64,000 nucleotides of DNA from Bacteroidota bacterium (GTDB lineage Bacteria > Bacteroidota > Bacteroidia > Chitinophagales > Chitinophagaceae), in the NCBI GenBank assembly GCA_013289175.1, contig JABDAN010000001.1, positions 1 through 64,000 of the forward strand. The letters run 5' to 3'. The translations under genes and the position numbers were made by a program. How positions within the stretch are numbered: position 1 is the stretch's first letter; each line of letters begins with the position of its first letter. The notes below the pieces were generated by a model. That model was not told where the DNA came from. It searched no databases and saw only the letters and a program-made list of their open reading frames with translations. Shown here in pieces: positions 8,853-17,202 of the stretch.

Positions 8853-8882
8853 GTTTCGAAAGGGATTAGTTTTTTATATTTG
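8853..8882 (+). promoter_or_regulatory. Predicted promoter for the bifunctional-nuclease-domain gene
   Basis: TTTC at 8853-8856 (one change from TTTG) and TATATTTG at 8875-8882 are 18 bases apart. Transcription from here would start near 8889, which excludes an in-frame start at 8842 and supports the ATG at 8932. Confidence 0.45.
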
Positions 8883-8931
8883 TCCTTTTAACAAAAGACC
8901 ATCAAGTAGGCCCCCGAGGCAGACCTGTTAT

Positions 8932-9531
8932 ATGAAGAAGATCGAATTGGAAATTGTGGCATTATCGCATAGTATTACCCAGACGCACTCCTATGCAGTG
9001 GTGTTGGGTGAAATCAATGGACTCCGGCGATTACCCATCGTGATTGGTGGATTTGAGGCGCAGGCCATTGCCGTTGCCTTAGAAAAAATGCATCCAAGCC
9101 GGCCGCTCACCCATGACCTGATGAAGAATTTTATGACTGCTTTCTCGATCGATTTGCAGGAAATCATTATTTCAGACTTGCAGGAGGGTATTTTTTATTC
9201 TAAACTGATCTGTATCAGTGAGCACGATACGGTGGAAATCGATTCGCGAACCTCCGATGCCTTGGCACTGGCCGTTCGATTTGGCTGTCCCATATATACT
9301 TACGAAAATATTATTGAAAGTGCGGGAATCCTGATGGAGGACAGCACCGGCAAGAAAAAACTCCCAAAAGAAACGGTTACCATGGAAGGTGGTACAAAAG
9401 AAGACCTGGGCGGACTATCCTTGGAGGACCTAAACAGTCTTCTTTCGGAGGTATTGGAACAGGAAGACTATATACGGGCAATTAAAATCAGAGACGAGAT
9501 CAACAGCCGTAAAAAAGGCCGCCCCGGATGA
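8932..9531 (+). CDS. Bifunctional nuclease (DUF151) domain protein with UvrB/C-like tail
   Basis: Residues 1-130 form the DUF151/BFN domain (MKKIELEIVALSHSITQ, LPIVIGGFEAQAIAVAL, then DSRTSDALALAVRFGCPIY), whose plant and mycobacterial relatives were described as nucleases. About residues 160-195 (LEDLNSLLSEVLEQEDYIRA) resemble a UVR coiled motif, a common pairing in Bacteroidota. An open frame runs 30 codons further upstream, but those residues resemble no family member and a promoter lies inside them. The stop overlaps ispE in an ATGA. Its cellular role is unproven. Confidence 0.85.
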   Translation: MKKIELEIVALSHSITQTHSYAVVLGEINGLRRLPIVIGGFEAQAIAVALEKMHPSRPLTHDLMKNFMTAFSIDLQEIIISDLQEGIFYSKLICISEHDTVEIDSRTSDALALAVRFGCPIYTYENIIESAGILMEDSTGKKKLPKETVTMEGGTKEDLGGLSLEDLNSLLSEVLEQEDYIRAIKIRDEINSRKKGRPG

Positions 9532-10334
9532 TTTCATTTCCACACGCAAAAATAAACCTGGGACTTTCCATCCTCTCAAAAAGACCAGACGGATTTCATG
9601 ACCTGGAAACTATTTTTTATCCCCTCCCCCTTCGGGATGTGCTCGAAATCAATACGGGCCGGGAGACGCGGTTGGTCACCGCCGGCCTGACCCTTCCCGA
9701 AAGTTCCGACAAGAACCTGATTCTAAAAGCCTATGGGCTTTTAAAAAAAAAATATCCGCAGATTTCACCCCTGGAAGTGCATTTGTATAAATCGATACCC
9801 TTTGGTGCGGGCATGGGAGGTGGTTCATCGGATGCGGCTGCCATGCTTCGGATCATGACTCGCTTTTTTTCACTGCCCCTATCCTCCGATGAGCTTTTCA
9901 GCTATGCGCTGGAACTGGGCAGCGATTGCCCTTTTTTCCTTCAGGATGCACCCTGTCTGGCCAGCGGAAGGGGAGAAAGGCTGGAACCCGTTTCACTGGA
10001 TCTTTCAGGTTACTCCTTTTTATTGATTCATCCGCAAATCAAGATCAACACAGCCTGGGCCTATTCGAAAATCAAACCGGCCAGACCGGTGGCCCCATTA
10101 ACAGAGGTCATCCATCAACCCATAGGCAGCTGGGCCGCCACCCTCCACAACGATTTTGAGCGCCCAGTTTTTGAAGAATTTCCTTTTTTGAAAACCATCA
10201 AAGAAAAACTTTACTCGGCAGGGGCACTCTTTGCATCCATGACCGGCAGCGGGTCCACCCTGTATGGAATCTTTTCCAAGGGCGGCTTGCCGGATCTTCA
10301 GGTTGACGATGCAACCTATTCCCGGATAGGGTGA
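9528..10334 (+). CDS. ispE: 4-diphosphocytidyl-2-C-methyl-D-erythritol kinase
   Basis: GHMP-family kinase that phosphorylates CDP-methylerythritol at its 2-OH in the MEP route to isoprenoids. It has Lys8 in SFPHAKINLGL, the ATP-binding loop PFGAGMGGGSSDAA (91-104), Asp133 in LGSDCPFF, and the C-terminal GHMP motif SMTGSGSTLYG. The 268 residues are slightly short but complete. The start overlaps the previous stop by four bases, indicating translational coupling. It implies that this organism makes isoprenoids through MEP. Confidence 0.95.
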   Translation: MISFPHAKINLGLSILSKRPDGFHDLETIFYPLPLRDVLEINTGRETRLVTAGLTLPESSDKNLILKAYGLLKKKYPQISPLEVHLYKSIPFGAGMGGGSSDAAAMLRIMTRFFSLPLSSDELFSYALELGSDCPFFLQDAPCLASGRGERLEPVSLDLSGYSFLLIHPQIKINTAWAYSKIKPARPVAPLTEVIHQPIGSWAATLHNDFERPVFEEFPFLKTIKEKLYSAGALFASMTGSGSTLYGIFSKGGLPDLQVDDATYSRIG

Positions 10335-10533
10335 CCGGGCGGGGTGGGTAGGTTCCAAATTTTCCCGAATATTAGCTGATCGCCATATTGGGGCAGTTTT
10401 ATTATCTTGCACTCTATCACACTACCGACTACCATATCTTTTCTTCGCAGTAATCTTGATTTACTCAATCACTGAACGGCGTTAATCATTTCGCCCCGGC
10501 ACACTGCATTTTTTTCTTTTTAATCTTAGTTTT

Positions 10534-11775
10534 ATGCAAATGACTTCTTCTTATTCCACCTCTACTGAATCAATTCTTGAGCAGGAAAACCAGTTTGGTG
10601 CGCACAATTATCACCCGCTTCCCGTGGTACTTTCCCGGGGACTGGGCACTTATGTATGGGATGTGGATGGTAAAAAATATTACGATTTTCTAAGCGGTTA
10701 TTCGGCCCTGAATCAAGGGCACTGTCATCCAAAGATTATAGCAAGCCTGATTTTCCAGGCGCAACGTCTGACACTTACCTCTCGTGCCTTTCACAATGAC
10801 CAGTTTGCAGAATACGCCCGATTTATCACCCAATATTTTGGGTATGACAAGGTATTGCCTATGAATACCGGCGTCGAAGCAGTCGAAACAGCCATCAAAC
10901 TGGCCAGGCGCTGGGGTTATGCAGTAAAGGGCATTCCAGAAAACAAGGCCCGGATCATTGTATTTGAAAATAATTTTCATGGTCGAACCTCGGCGGTGAT
11001 ATCATTTAGCAGCGATCCTTGGTCCTATGCTGGATTCGGGCCCTTTATGCCTGGATTTGACCTGATCGCCTACAATGACCTGGCGGCACTGGAAAAAGCG
11101 CTGCAATATAAAGAGGTGGCAGGCGTATTGATCGAACCCATACAGGGAGAGGCAGGGGTCGTGGTGCCTGATGATGGATATCTCAGTAAGGTTTATGAAT
11201 ATTGCAGGCAGGCAAATGTTTTGTTTCTGGGTGATGAAATTCAAACCGGGCTCGGCCGGACCGGGAAAATGTTGGCCTGCGACCACGAAGGGGTTCGGCC
11301 GGATATCCTAATCTTGGGAAAAGCGCTCAGTGGAGGTACCCTGCCAGTTTCGGCTGTGCTGGCAGACGATGAAATCATGCTGACCATTAAACCCGGCGAG
11401 CACGGATCAACCTATGGAGGGAATCCCCTTGCCTGTGCCGTTGCCCTAACTTCGCTGGCGGTTCTCAAAGAGGAAAACATGACTGAAAATGCCGCCATCA
11501 TGGGGGCATATTTCAGGGAAGGGTTGAGCGCGCTGAATTCTCCTCATATAGAAACCATTCGTGGAAAGGGACTCCTGAATGCCATCGTGATTCATTCCTC
11601 GCAGGAAGAAACCGCCTGGAATCTTTGTTTGGAACTCAAAGAAAACGGGCTTTTGGCCAAGCCTACCCATGGTAATAAGATCCGGTTTGCACCACCGCTG
11701 ACCATTACCAAACCGCAGTTGGATGAATGTCTTGAAATCATTGAAGACAGCCTGGCCATTCTTAAAAAGGACTAA
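10534..11775 (+). CDS. rocD: Ornithine aminotransferase
   Basis: PLP enzyme that converts ornithine and 2-oxoglutarate to glutamate semialdehyde and glutamate, linking arginine and proline metabolism. Fold type I, class III features: [28 protein letters not shown] (201-209), [12 protein letters not shown] with the PLP-ring Asp234, and Lys263 in [25 protein letters not shown] is typical of ornithine rather than acetylornithine aminotransferases. The 413-residue length fits RocD. It is a single gene behind about 200 bases of leader without a convincing regulatory motif. Confidence 0.93.
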   Translation: MQMTSSYSTSTESILEQENQFGAHNYHPLPVVLSRGLGTYVWDVDGKKYYDFLSGYSALNQGHCHPKIIASLIFQAQRLTLTSRAFHNDQFAEYARFITQYFGYDKVLPMNTGVEAVETAIKLARRWGYAVKGIPENKARIIVFENNFHGRTSAVISFSSDPWSYAGFGPFMPGFDLIAYNDLAALEKALQYKEVAGVLIEPIQGEAGVVVPDDGYLSKVYEYCRQANVLFLGDEIQTGLGRTGKMLACDHEGVRPDILILGKALSGGTLPVSAVLADDEIMLTIKPGEHGSTYGGNPLACAVALTSLAVLKEENMTENAAIMGAYFREGLSALNSPHIETIRGKGLLNAIVIHSSQEETAWNLCLELKENGLLAKPTHGNKIRFAPPLTITKPQLDECLEIIEDSLAILKKD

Positions 11776-11806
11776 TTAGTTTTAATTTTAACAGTAAATA
11801 AATCCC

Positions 11807-12547
11807 ATGGCGATTCAGGACAATGCAGAAATGCCCGTTAAGTCTTCGACGCACACCCACCGGGAAGAACACGTATTCGGCGCTGAAACGATCCGGGACA
11901 TCGTCATTGGTATGTCTGACGGACTGACGGTGCCTTTTGCACTGGCAGCCGGTCTCAGCGGAGCGGTTTCCAGCACCAACCTGATTATCATTGCCGGACT
12001 GGCTGAAATTGCAGCCGGCTCCATCGCCATGGGACTGGGTGGCTACCTAGCTGGTAAAACGGAAGTAGATCACTATAATTCGGAAATGAAACGGGAATAC
12101 GAAGAAGTAGAAACCGTACCAGAAATTGAAAAACAAGAATTAAAAACATTTTTTTCCTCCCTGGGACTAAGCAATGATATCCAAAATCAAGCCGTGGAAG
12201 AAGTGAGCAAGGACAAAGAAAAATGGGTGGAACTGATGATGAAATATGAACTCGGTCTGGAAAAACCCGATCCAAGGAGGGCTGCCAAAAGTGCCTTTAA
12301 TATTGGAGTCTCCTATATCGTCGGCGGCATGATTCCCTTGAGCCCCTATTTTTTCGCATCCAACGGCCTGGAGGGCCTAAAAATATCTTCTGTCATTACC
12401 CTGGTTTGTCTATTTGTCTTCGGCTATTTTAAAAGCAAGTTCACCGGAGTCAACAAAGTGGGCGGCGCATTCAGGGTGATGATGATCGGCGCCATCGCCG
12501 CAGGTTGTGCCTTTGCCATCGCAAGATTAATTCAGGGTCACTATTAA
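11807..12547 (+). CDS. VIT1/CCC1-family iron/manganese transporter
   Basis: Proton-driven divalent metal exporter or vacuolar-type iron transporter family. The first helices carry the signature GMSDGLTVPFALAAGLSGA and AEIAAGSIAMGLGGYLAGKTE. Next is a cytoplasmic acidic metal-binding domain (about residues 88-155, rich in Glu). Three C-terminal helices complete the five-helix fold. The His/Glu-rich N terminus (STHTHREEH) might bind metal. In this orientation it would move Fe2+ or Mn2+ out of the cytosol. It ends 17 bases from a convergent membrane protein gene. Confidence 0.88.
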   Translation: MAIQDNAEMPVKSSTHTHREEHVFGAETIRDIVIGMSDGLTVPFALAAGLSGAVSSTNLIIIAGLAEIAAGSIAMGLGGYLAGKTEVDHYNSEMKREYEEVETVPEIEKQELKTFFSSLGLSNDIQNQAVEEVSKDKEKWVELMMKYELGLEKPDPRRAAKSAFNIGVSYIVGGMIPLSPYFFASNGLEGLKISSVITLVCLFVFGYFKSKFTGVNKVGGAFRVMMIGAIAAGCAFAIARLIQGHY

Positions 12548-12564
12548 ATAATTGTTGGGTATCC

Positions 12565-12972
12565 TCAGGACCCAGGTATCGAATTTTCCGATCTGATCAC
12601 GGCTTTGGAAAGAAGGCTTGAAATGAGCAGGACAAGGGAAAACACCAGTGTGCCCATCAGAGCAGGTTTGATTTGAGGGCATACAGAAAAATAACATTTG
12701 GAAAAGAGAATGAAGGTCTTCAGTGCATAGGTAAAAATCAACACTGCGATAAAATGATTGGTTCTTTTTGCCCACAACTTGGGGATCAAAAATAGAACAA
12801 TCGAAAAAATAGAAAGAAACATAAAGGCGATACCTGGTTTACCATAAGCATTTTGCCTGGAATAAAAACCCGTAAAATTTTCCTGCAGATCCGGATAATA
12901 GGCCAAAGGGAAAAAACAGCAAATGATGAGCAATAAGGCAGCGACAATGCCAAAATAGGGAGCATTTTTCAA
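12565..12972 (-). CDS. Four-helix membrane protein of unknown function
   Basis: 135 residues with four hydrophobic segments (about 8-24, 49-63, 72-90 and 105-122). The loop after the first helix contains a YSRQNAYGKPG segment seen in uncharacterised Bacteroidota proteins. The only workable start is a TTG at 12972, because the first internal ATG is at codon 50. It begins 14 bases after the dapF stop, suggesting co-transcription, but nothing links it to lysine or cell-wall synthesis. Confidence 0.6.
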   Translation of the reverse strand: MKNAPYFGIVAALLLIICCFFPLAYYPDLQENFTGFYSRQNAYGKPGIAFMFLSIFSIVLFLIPKLWAKRTNHFIAVLIFTYALKTFILFSKCYFSVCPQIKPALMGTLVFSLVLLISSLLSKAVIRSENSIPGS

Positions 12973-12986
12973 GCGCAGGAATTTTT

Positions 12987-13778
12987 TTATAGGTCAACGA
13001 CTATGGTTCCTTCAAAAGACTTTACGGTAGGTCCACAAAGCCAAATATTGGAATATTTATTTTCATAACTGCGGTCATATTTTACGACGAGCTTTCCGCC
13101 CTTGGTGGTAACCGTCACATCGTTATAGCCCACGTCATTGTGATGGCAAACAATCGCGCAGGCTGTCACGCCGGTACCACAGGAAAATGTTTCATCCTCC
13201 ACTCCCCTTTCATAGGTTCTCACTATGATCTCATCGGCGCCTTTTTCTTCAACAAAATTTACGTTGATGCCTTCTTTGGCAAACTGTTCACTGTACCGGA
13301 TTTCTGTGCCTTCTTTGACCACGTCAATATCCATCACATCCGTAACAAATTTGATGTAGTGGGGAGAGCCCGTGTCGACAATGAAGTGTCCGTCCTCTTC
13401 TTTGTATCCGGCTACATCCTTCATTTTCAGATTTATAATCGCAGATCCGTTTTCCAATTCCGCTTCGTGTTCTCCATCGCTGGCAAAAAAACGGAATGAA
13501 TTTTTACGCAAACCCAGGTCGTAAGCAAAAAGGGCCATGCAGCGGCCACCATTGCCACACATTGAACCTGGCTTTCCATCGGCATTGTAATACTTCATTT
13601 CGAAATCGTATCCAACCTTTTGATTCAACATCATAAGTCCGTCGGCGCCAATGCTGAAGCGCCGGTCACAGAGGCGTTCGATCTCTTTCTGAGACAAGGC
13701 CGTAAATGCATTAGAACGGTTATCGACCAGGATAAAGTCATTGCCGGTACCCTGATATTTGGAAAATGGCATATTCAT
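12987..13778 (-). CDS. dapF: Diaminopimelate epimerase
   Basis: Cofactor-free racemase-type enzyme converting LL- to meso-diaminopimelate for lysine and peptidoglycan. Both catalytic cysteines are present: Cys74 in MCGNGGRC and Cys200 in SCGTGVTAC. It has KYQGTGNDFILVDN at the start and a two-fold alpha/beta layout. The longer reading begins at a TTG (13787); the ATG at 13778 (MNMPFSKYQ) or 13772 is preferable. It follows the nucleoside phosphorylase gene closely and the small membrane protein gene follows it. Confidence 0.95.
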   Translation of the reverse strand: MNMPFSKYQGTGNDFILVDNRSNAFTALSQKEIERLCDRRFSIGADGLMMLNQKVGYDFEMKYYNADGKPGSMCGNGGRCMALFAYDLGLRKNSFRFFASDGEHEAELENGSAIINLKMKDVAGYKEEDGHFIVDTGSPHYIKFVTDVMDIDVVKEGTEIRYSEQFAKEGINVNFVEEKGADEIIVRTYERGVEDETFSCGTGVTACAIVCHHNDVGYNDVTVTTKGGKLVVKYDRSYENKYSNIWLCGPTVKSFEGTIVVDL

Positions 13779-13795
13779 GGGGTGCAAAGATAAAT

Positions 13796-14677
13796 TTAAA
13801 GCGGTATGGAACGTACCCGTTCCAGGGATTTCTCAATGAGTTGCTCAACAGCTAACAATCCGTTGCGCGAAAATGTTTTGCTGATCCGGTTCGCTACCAC
13901 CACATTTAAGCTGAGACATTGATGACCCAACATGCTGCCCAGTCCATATATAGCGGAGGTTTCCATTTCAAAATTGCTGATCCGATAAGGGCCGAAGTTA
14001 AAACTGGTAAGTTTTTCAATTAAATCTGGAAGGCGAAGCCCCAGCCGGAGGATCCTGCCCTGGGGTGCATAAAATCCCGGACAGGTGATCGTGATCCCGG
14101 GGTGGTATCCCCCCGTAAAATGTTTTAATAAGAAACCGGAAGCCGAGGCAATGGCCGGATGAGCAAATTGTTGATGAAGCTGAGTATGGGTAATAAAGGC
14201 TTGAAGAATTTCCTGCTCGGCACCCCTGGGCTCCATCCGGTAAAAATTTAACAGGTTATCTATCCCCAACCCATGGGTGGATACCACAAAAGAATCCACA
14301 GGAATGTCTTTTTGCAGGGATCCGCAGGTCCCCAGGCGGATAATTTGCAGGGAGGAAAGTTCGGGTTTGATGGTCCGGGATTGAAAATCTATATTGACCA
14401 GGGCATCGAGTTCGTTTAAGACGATGTCAATATTATCCGTTCCGATACCCGTTGATATAACGCTATAACGTTGCGTTCCTATAAATCCGGTATGAGAAAT
14501 AAATTCACGGTGCTGCTGTTTGATTTCTATCCGGTCAAAATATTTGCTCACCACCGCCACCCGGCCCGGGTCGCCCACCAAGAATATTTTATCTGCCAAT
14601 TCTTCTGGACGAAGATCAAGATGATAGATTGCCCCCCTGGAATTGATGATGAGTTCGCTTTCTTCTATTCGCTGCAT
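13796..14677 (-). CDS. Nucleoside phosphorylase (uridine phosphorylase-like)
   Basis: Member of the PNP/UDP phosphorylase family that splits nucleosides with phosphate in salvage. It has the phosphate-binding FLVGDPGRV, then STGIGTDNIDIVLNEL, RLGTCGSLQ, and the ribose/base-contact FEMETSAIYGL (near residue 238). The 293 residues are about 40 longer than E. coli Udp, with an insertion around residues 150-190. Base specificity cannot be read safely. A head-on promoter region with the tRNA-Cys gene lies at its 5' side, and dapF is 17 bases downstream. Confidence 0.85.
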   Translation of the reverse strand: MQRIEESELIINSRGAIYHLDLRPEELADKIFLVGDPGRVAVVSKYFDRIEIKQQHREFISHTGFIGTQRYSVISTGIGTDNIDIVLNELDALVNIDFQSRTIKPELSSLQIIRLGTCGSLQKDIPVDSFVVSTHGLGIDNLLNFYRMEPRGAEQEILQAFITHTQLHQQFAHPAIASASGFLLKHFTGGYHPGITITCPGFYAPQGRILRLGLRLPDLIEKLTSFNFGPYRISNFEMETSAIYGLGSMLGHQCLSLNVVVANRISKTFSRNGLLAVEQLIEKSLERVRSIPL

Positions 14678-14690
14678 TTCTGTGTTCCAG

Positions 14691-14722
14691 TTAGGGAAAT
14701 TAGTCCGAATATACTACTTTTG
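14691..14722 (+). promoter_or_regulatory. Predicted promoter of tRNA-Cys
   Basis: TTAG at 14691-14694 and TACTTTTG at 14715-14722 are 20 bases apart, matching the -33/-7 layout. Transcription would start about six bases before the tRNA 5' end. The sequence around the -7 box, ATACTACTTTTGC (14711-14723), recurs exactly before argS. Confidence 0.5.
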
Positions 14723-14734
14723 CCAACGTCAAAA

Positions 14735-14805
14735 GGTTCCGTGGCCGAGCGGTTAGGCAGAGCTCTGCAAAAGCTTCTACAGCAGTTCGAATCTGCTCGG
14801 GACCT
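14735..14805 (+). tRNA. tRNA-Cys (GCA)
   Basis: A full cloverleaf can be drawn. The acceptor stem is GGTTCCG with CGGGACC (one G-T pair). The D arm contains AGCGGTTAGGC. The anticodon stem GAGCT/AGCTT holds the loop CTGCAAA with anticodon GCA, and the T arm is AGCAG-TTCGAAT-CTGCT. The discriminator base is T, the main identity element of cysteine tRNAs. No CCA is encoded, so it must be added by the CCA enzyme. A hairpin with a T-run follows at 14842. Confidence 0.95.
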
Positions 14806-14841
14806 CCCTTTCAGCGGTGAAATTCCAGGCAAGAAAACGAG

Positions 14842-14873
14842 GCCGCCTTTAATTTTAAGGGCGGCTTTTTTTA
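14842..14873 (+). terminator. Intrinsic terminator after tRNA-Cys
   Basis: GCCGCC at 14842-14847 pairs with GGCGGC at 14860-14865, with further weak pairing in the loop, followed by a run of seven T. It ends the tRNA transcript. It lies at the 3' end of the convergent small secreted protein gene, whose stop falls at 14871. Confidence 0.75.
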
Positions 14874-15257
14874 TTTATTTACCGGGTAGACTACCGTGGT
14901 TACCTGTTGAATATTGTTTGTTCCCGGCTTGGTAATGGCCTGATGTTCGGTAGTGGCATTGTAAGTAACCAGATCCCCTTTGCTGTTGAAGGTGGTTACA
15001 TAAACGTGCTTCACATGGTTTTTATCGCTCGAGTCAGTCCCGTATTCAAATTCTTTCACGATGGGCAATTTTTTTGCAATGCTATGAAACGATTTGTCTA
15101 CAAAGTCCTGGCTCGATGTAGAGGCACCGGGTGTAAAGGTTACTATTTCAACCTGTTTTAGCGTTTGAGAACTCGCTGAATTGTTTTGCGCCTGTAGGTC
15201 CCGGGTTGAAAAGACATAAAAAAAGAGCCATAAAAAAATTGTCCGGACGATTTTCAT
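14871..15257 (-). CDS. Small secreted protein of unknown function
   Basis: 128 residues beginning with a Sec signal peptide (MKIVRTIFLWLFFYVFSTR, with cleavage plausible at LQAQ, residues 21-24). The mature part has a serine/asparagine-rich start, then a beta-rich region (HVKHVYVTTFNSKGDLVTYN, followed by QQVTTVVYPVNK). I do not recognise a family. It probably resides in the periplasm. It is expressed on its own or from the same side as the DUF6090-like gene 46 bases upstream, and it is convergent with tRNA-Cys. Confidence 0.6.
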   Translation of the reverse strand: MKIVRTIFLWLFFYVFSTRDLQAQNNSASSQTLKQVEIVTFTPGASTSSQDFVDKSFHSIAKKLPIVKEFEYGTDSSDKNHVKHVYVTTFNSKGDLVTYNATTEHQAITKPGTNNIQQVTTVVYPVNK

Positions 15258-15303
15258 TTTTTCGTTTTTTTAGTGATGAAATATCCTATCCCAGTGCATC
15301 TTC

Positions 15304-16023
15304 TCAGGGATATTCTTTGTCAATTTCCTGAATAATTTTTCTCATTTTATTCTCACATTCCATGTATCGAGCAAGCACCCCTTCCGTTGACGCAAGTGAA
15401 CCGCTGATTGCATATACCTGATCTGTTTTTAAAAAAGCCTGAATGTTGGTTGTGGAATCGGTCAGGCGCTTCAGATTGCTATAAAACATTTCGAAAAACT
15501 TCACCTTGATCAAAACGAACATTTTTGAACTTCCAAGCAGGGCTGGTATGTCTTCTTCATACAAATCCATGATGTCATTTTGCAATTCTTTGTTTTCAAT
15601 GGTTCCAATTTTACCCGAAGATTTAAAGCCTTGAAATCTTCCGTCGTTGGGATCCAGCTCCGTGGTATTGAATAGCCAGTTGTTGTATTTTCTCAGCGTA
15701 TCCTTGCTCACGGGCTCTTTGATTTTGAGCTGATTGATGTAGGTGAAAATCGCTTTTTGGAGGTGATAGGAATTTTTGTCTTCTTGCATTTCTACAATGT
15801 CATGCGACAGATCTTCTTTTAATCCCATCATGAAAGACTTTACCTCCTGCTGCTGATGAGCATATTCACTGCGGTTGTGAAACCAGATGGAAACACTTAC
15901 TGCAAAAACGATGATGATGATCTCGATGAAGAATTCCGAAATTTTATGCCAAATAGAAAACTCTTTACTAAACCAGGTTTTGTAAATTTTCTTGGTGTGT
16001 TTTACAATTTCATCTTCTGCCAT
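15304..16023 (-). CDS. DUF6090-like single-pass membrane protein
   Basis: 239 residues. A basic cytoplasmic start precedes one transmembrane segment at about residues 29-48 (EFFIEIIIIVFAVSVSIWF). A mostly helical extracytoplasmic part then begins with NRSEYAHQQQEVKSFMMGL and LKEDLSHDI. The pattern of 'helix, then RxEE..xxxxLxxLkeEL' is that of DUF6090 proteins, common in Bacteroidota and of unknown role. The assignment is by resemblance and not certain. There is no obvious partner gene. Confidence 0.6.
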   Translation of the reverse strand: MAEDEIVKHTKKIYKTWFSKEFSIWHKISEFFIEIIIIVFAVSVSIWFHNRSEYAHQQQEVKSFMMGLKEDLSHDIVEMQEDKNSYHLQKAIFTYINQLKIKEPVSKDTLRKYNNWLFNTTELDPNDGRFQGFKSSGKIGTIENKELQNDIMDLYEEDIPALLGSSKMFVLIKVKFFEMFYSNLKRLTDSTTNIQAFLKTDQVYAISGSLASTEGVLARYMECENKMRKIIQEIDKEYP

Positions 16024-16137
16024 AGCTGGTGGATTTGATGGGTATTTATTCAGTTCAAGATAACAATTTTCTCATTTTCAATATAGCAGGAAATAACACC
16101 CTGAAATTTGAGAGTGAATATTTGCTAATTTCAAACC

Positions 16138-16593
16138 ATGTTTAATATACGGGTATACGGAATCTTAATGGGAAAAAATAGGGAAATACTGGTATCGGAT
16201 GAATACATCCGCGGGAACCAGTACACCAAATTCCCGGGCGGGGGACTGGAATTCGGGGAAGGCACACGGGACTGTCTAAAAAGAGAATTCCTGGAGGAAA
16301 TGAATCTCTCTGTGAAAGTTACAGACCACCTGTATACCACCGATTTTTTTCAGATGAGTGCTTTTAATCCCGAACATCAGATTATTTCTATCTACTACCG
16401 GGTTGAAGCGCTCGAAGAAATCCGCGCACCCCTGCGCACAAAATCATTTGATTTTGACGAAGCCCAAATGGAAGTATACCGGAAAACGGGCGAAACAGAA
16501 ACCTTTCGTTTTATACCCTGGCTGGACTTTTCTGCTGAATCGGTCAGCTTGCCCATAGACAAAGTGGTGGCTGACCTGGTAAAACTTATGTGA
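16138..16593 (+). CDS. Nudix hydrolase
   Basis: 151 residues with a Nudix box at about 35-57 (GGLEFGEGTRDCLKREF, then LEEMNL). The catalytic glutamates are in place, but the usual Gly near the end of the box is Asn (EEMNL). It cleaves a nucleoside diphosphate linked to some group X; the substrate is unknown. The protein is cytosolic. Its 3' end overlaps the convergent Lrp-type regulator gene by eight bases. Confidence 0.88.
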   Translation: MFNIRVYGILMGKNREILVSDEYIRGNQYTKFPGGGLEFGEGTRDCLKREFLEEMNLSVKVTDHLYTTDFFQMSAFNPEHQIISIYYRVEALEEIRAPLRTKSFDFDEAQMEVYRKTGETETFRFIPWLDFSAESVSLPIDKVVADLVKLM

Positions 16594-17086
16594 TGGCCGG
16601 CTGACCGGCTTTGATGACGCCCATGATAAAAGTGCTTTGTACCTGGGCGATATTTTCTACCTGTCCCAGTTTATTCACATGAAAATTATAGTAGTCATCC
16701 ATATTGCTCGCCACCACTTTGAGCATAAAATCAAACGCTCCGGAGATAATATAGAATTCAATGACTTCCGTCATTTCCGAAATGGTCTTGATAAATTTTC
16801 CGCCAGATTTTTTGCTGTGTTCCTTTAGAGAAATATAACAGATGGCCATCAGGCCTTTGTTGATTAGGGAATGATTCATCAAAGTGGCATACTGCAGAAT
16901 GACCCCTTCGTCTTCCATTCGCTTGATTCGTTCATGCACCGGTGTGGTACTCAAATGAACCTGGGTGGCAATTTCCCGGACGGTGGCTTTGGCGTTGGTT
17001 TGCAGGTAACGAAGAATGGCTTTGTCTTTTTCATCCAAGACGGGTTTGGGACTGGCTTCTTGTTCTATTGTGGGGTCTTTTTGCAT
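16586..17086 (-). CDS. Lrp/AsnC-family transcription regulator
   Basis: An amino-acid-responsive DNA-binding protein. A winged helix-turn-helix domain spans about residues 18-65 (LDEKDKAILRYLQTNAK, then TVREIATQVHLSTTPVHERI). A RAM/ligand-binding domain follows at about 80-155. A short acidic extension precedes the HTH. It is divergently transcribed from ahcY across 116 bases, so it may control itself and ahcY. The ligand could be an amino acid such as methionine, but this is inference from position only. Confidence 0.9.
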   Translation of the reverse strand: MQKDPTIEQEASPKPVLDEKDKAILRYLQTNAKATVREIATQVHLSTTPVHERIKRMEDEGVILQYATLMNHSLINKGLMAICYISLKEHSKKSGGKFIKTISEMTEVIEFYIISGAFDFMLKVVASNMDDYYNFHVNKLGQVENIAQVQSTFIMGVIKAGQPAIT

Positions 17087-17202
17087 CGGTATTAGCAGGT
17101 TTGTTCCGAAAAGTTACTAATTACTATTGATTTGTCCTAAAATTGGCAATATTTATGGTATTCTTGTTCTACAAATTTACCTTTACAGCATAAAACCATC
17201 AT

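Noticed and set aside
10335-10533. Possible riboswitch before rocD
   Set aside because: About 200 bases of leader, but I could not draw a known riboswitch core or a terminator/antiterminator pair.
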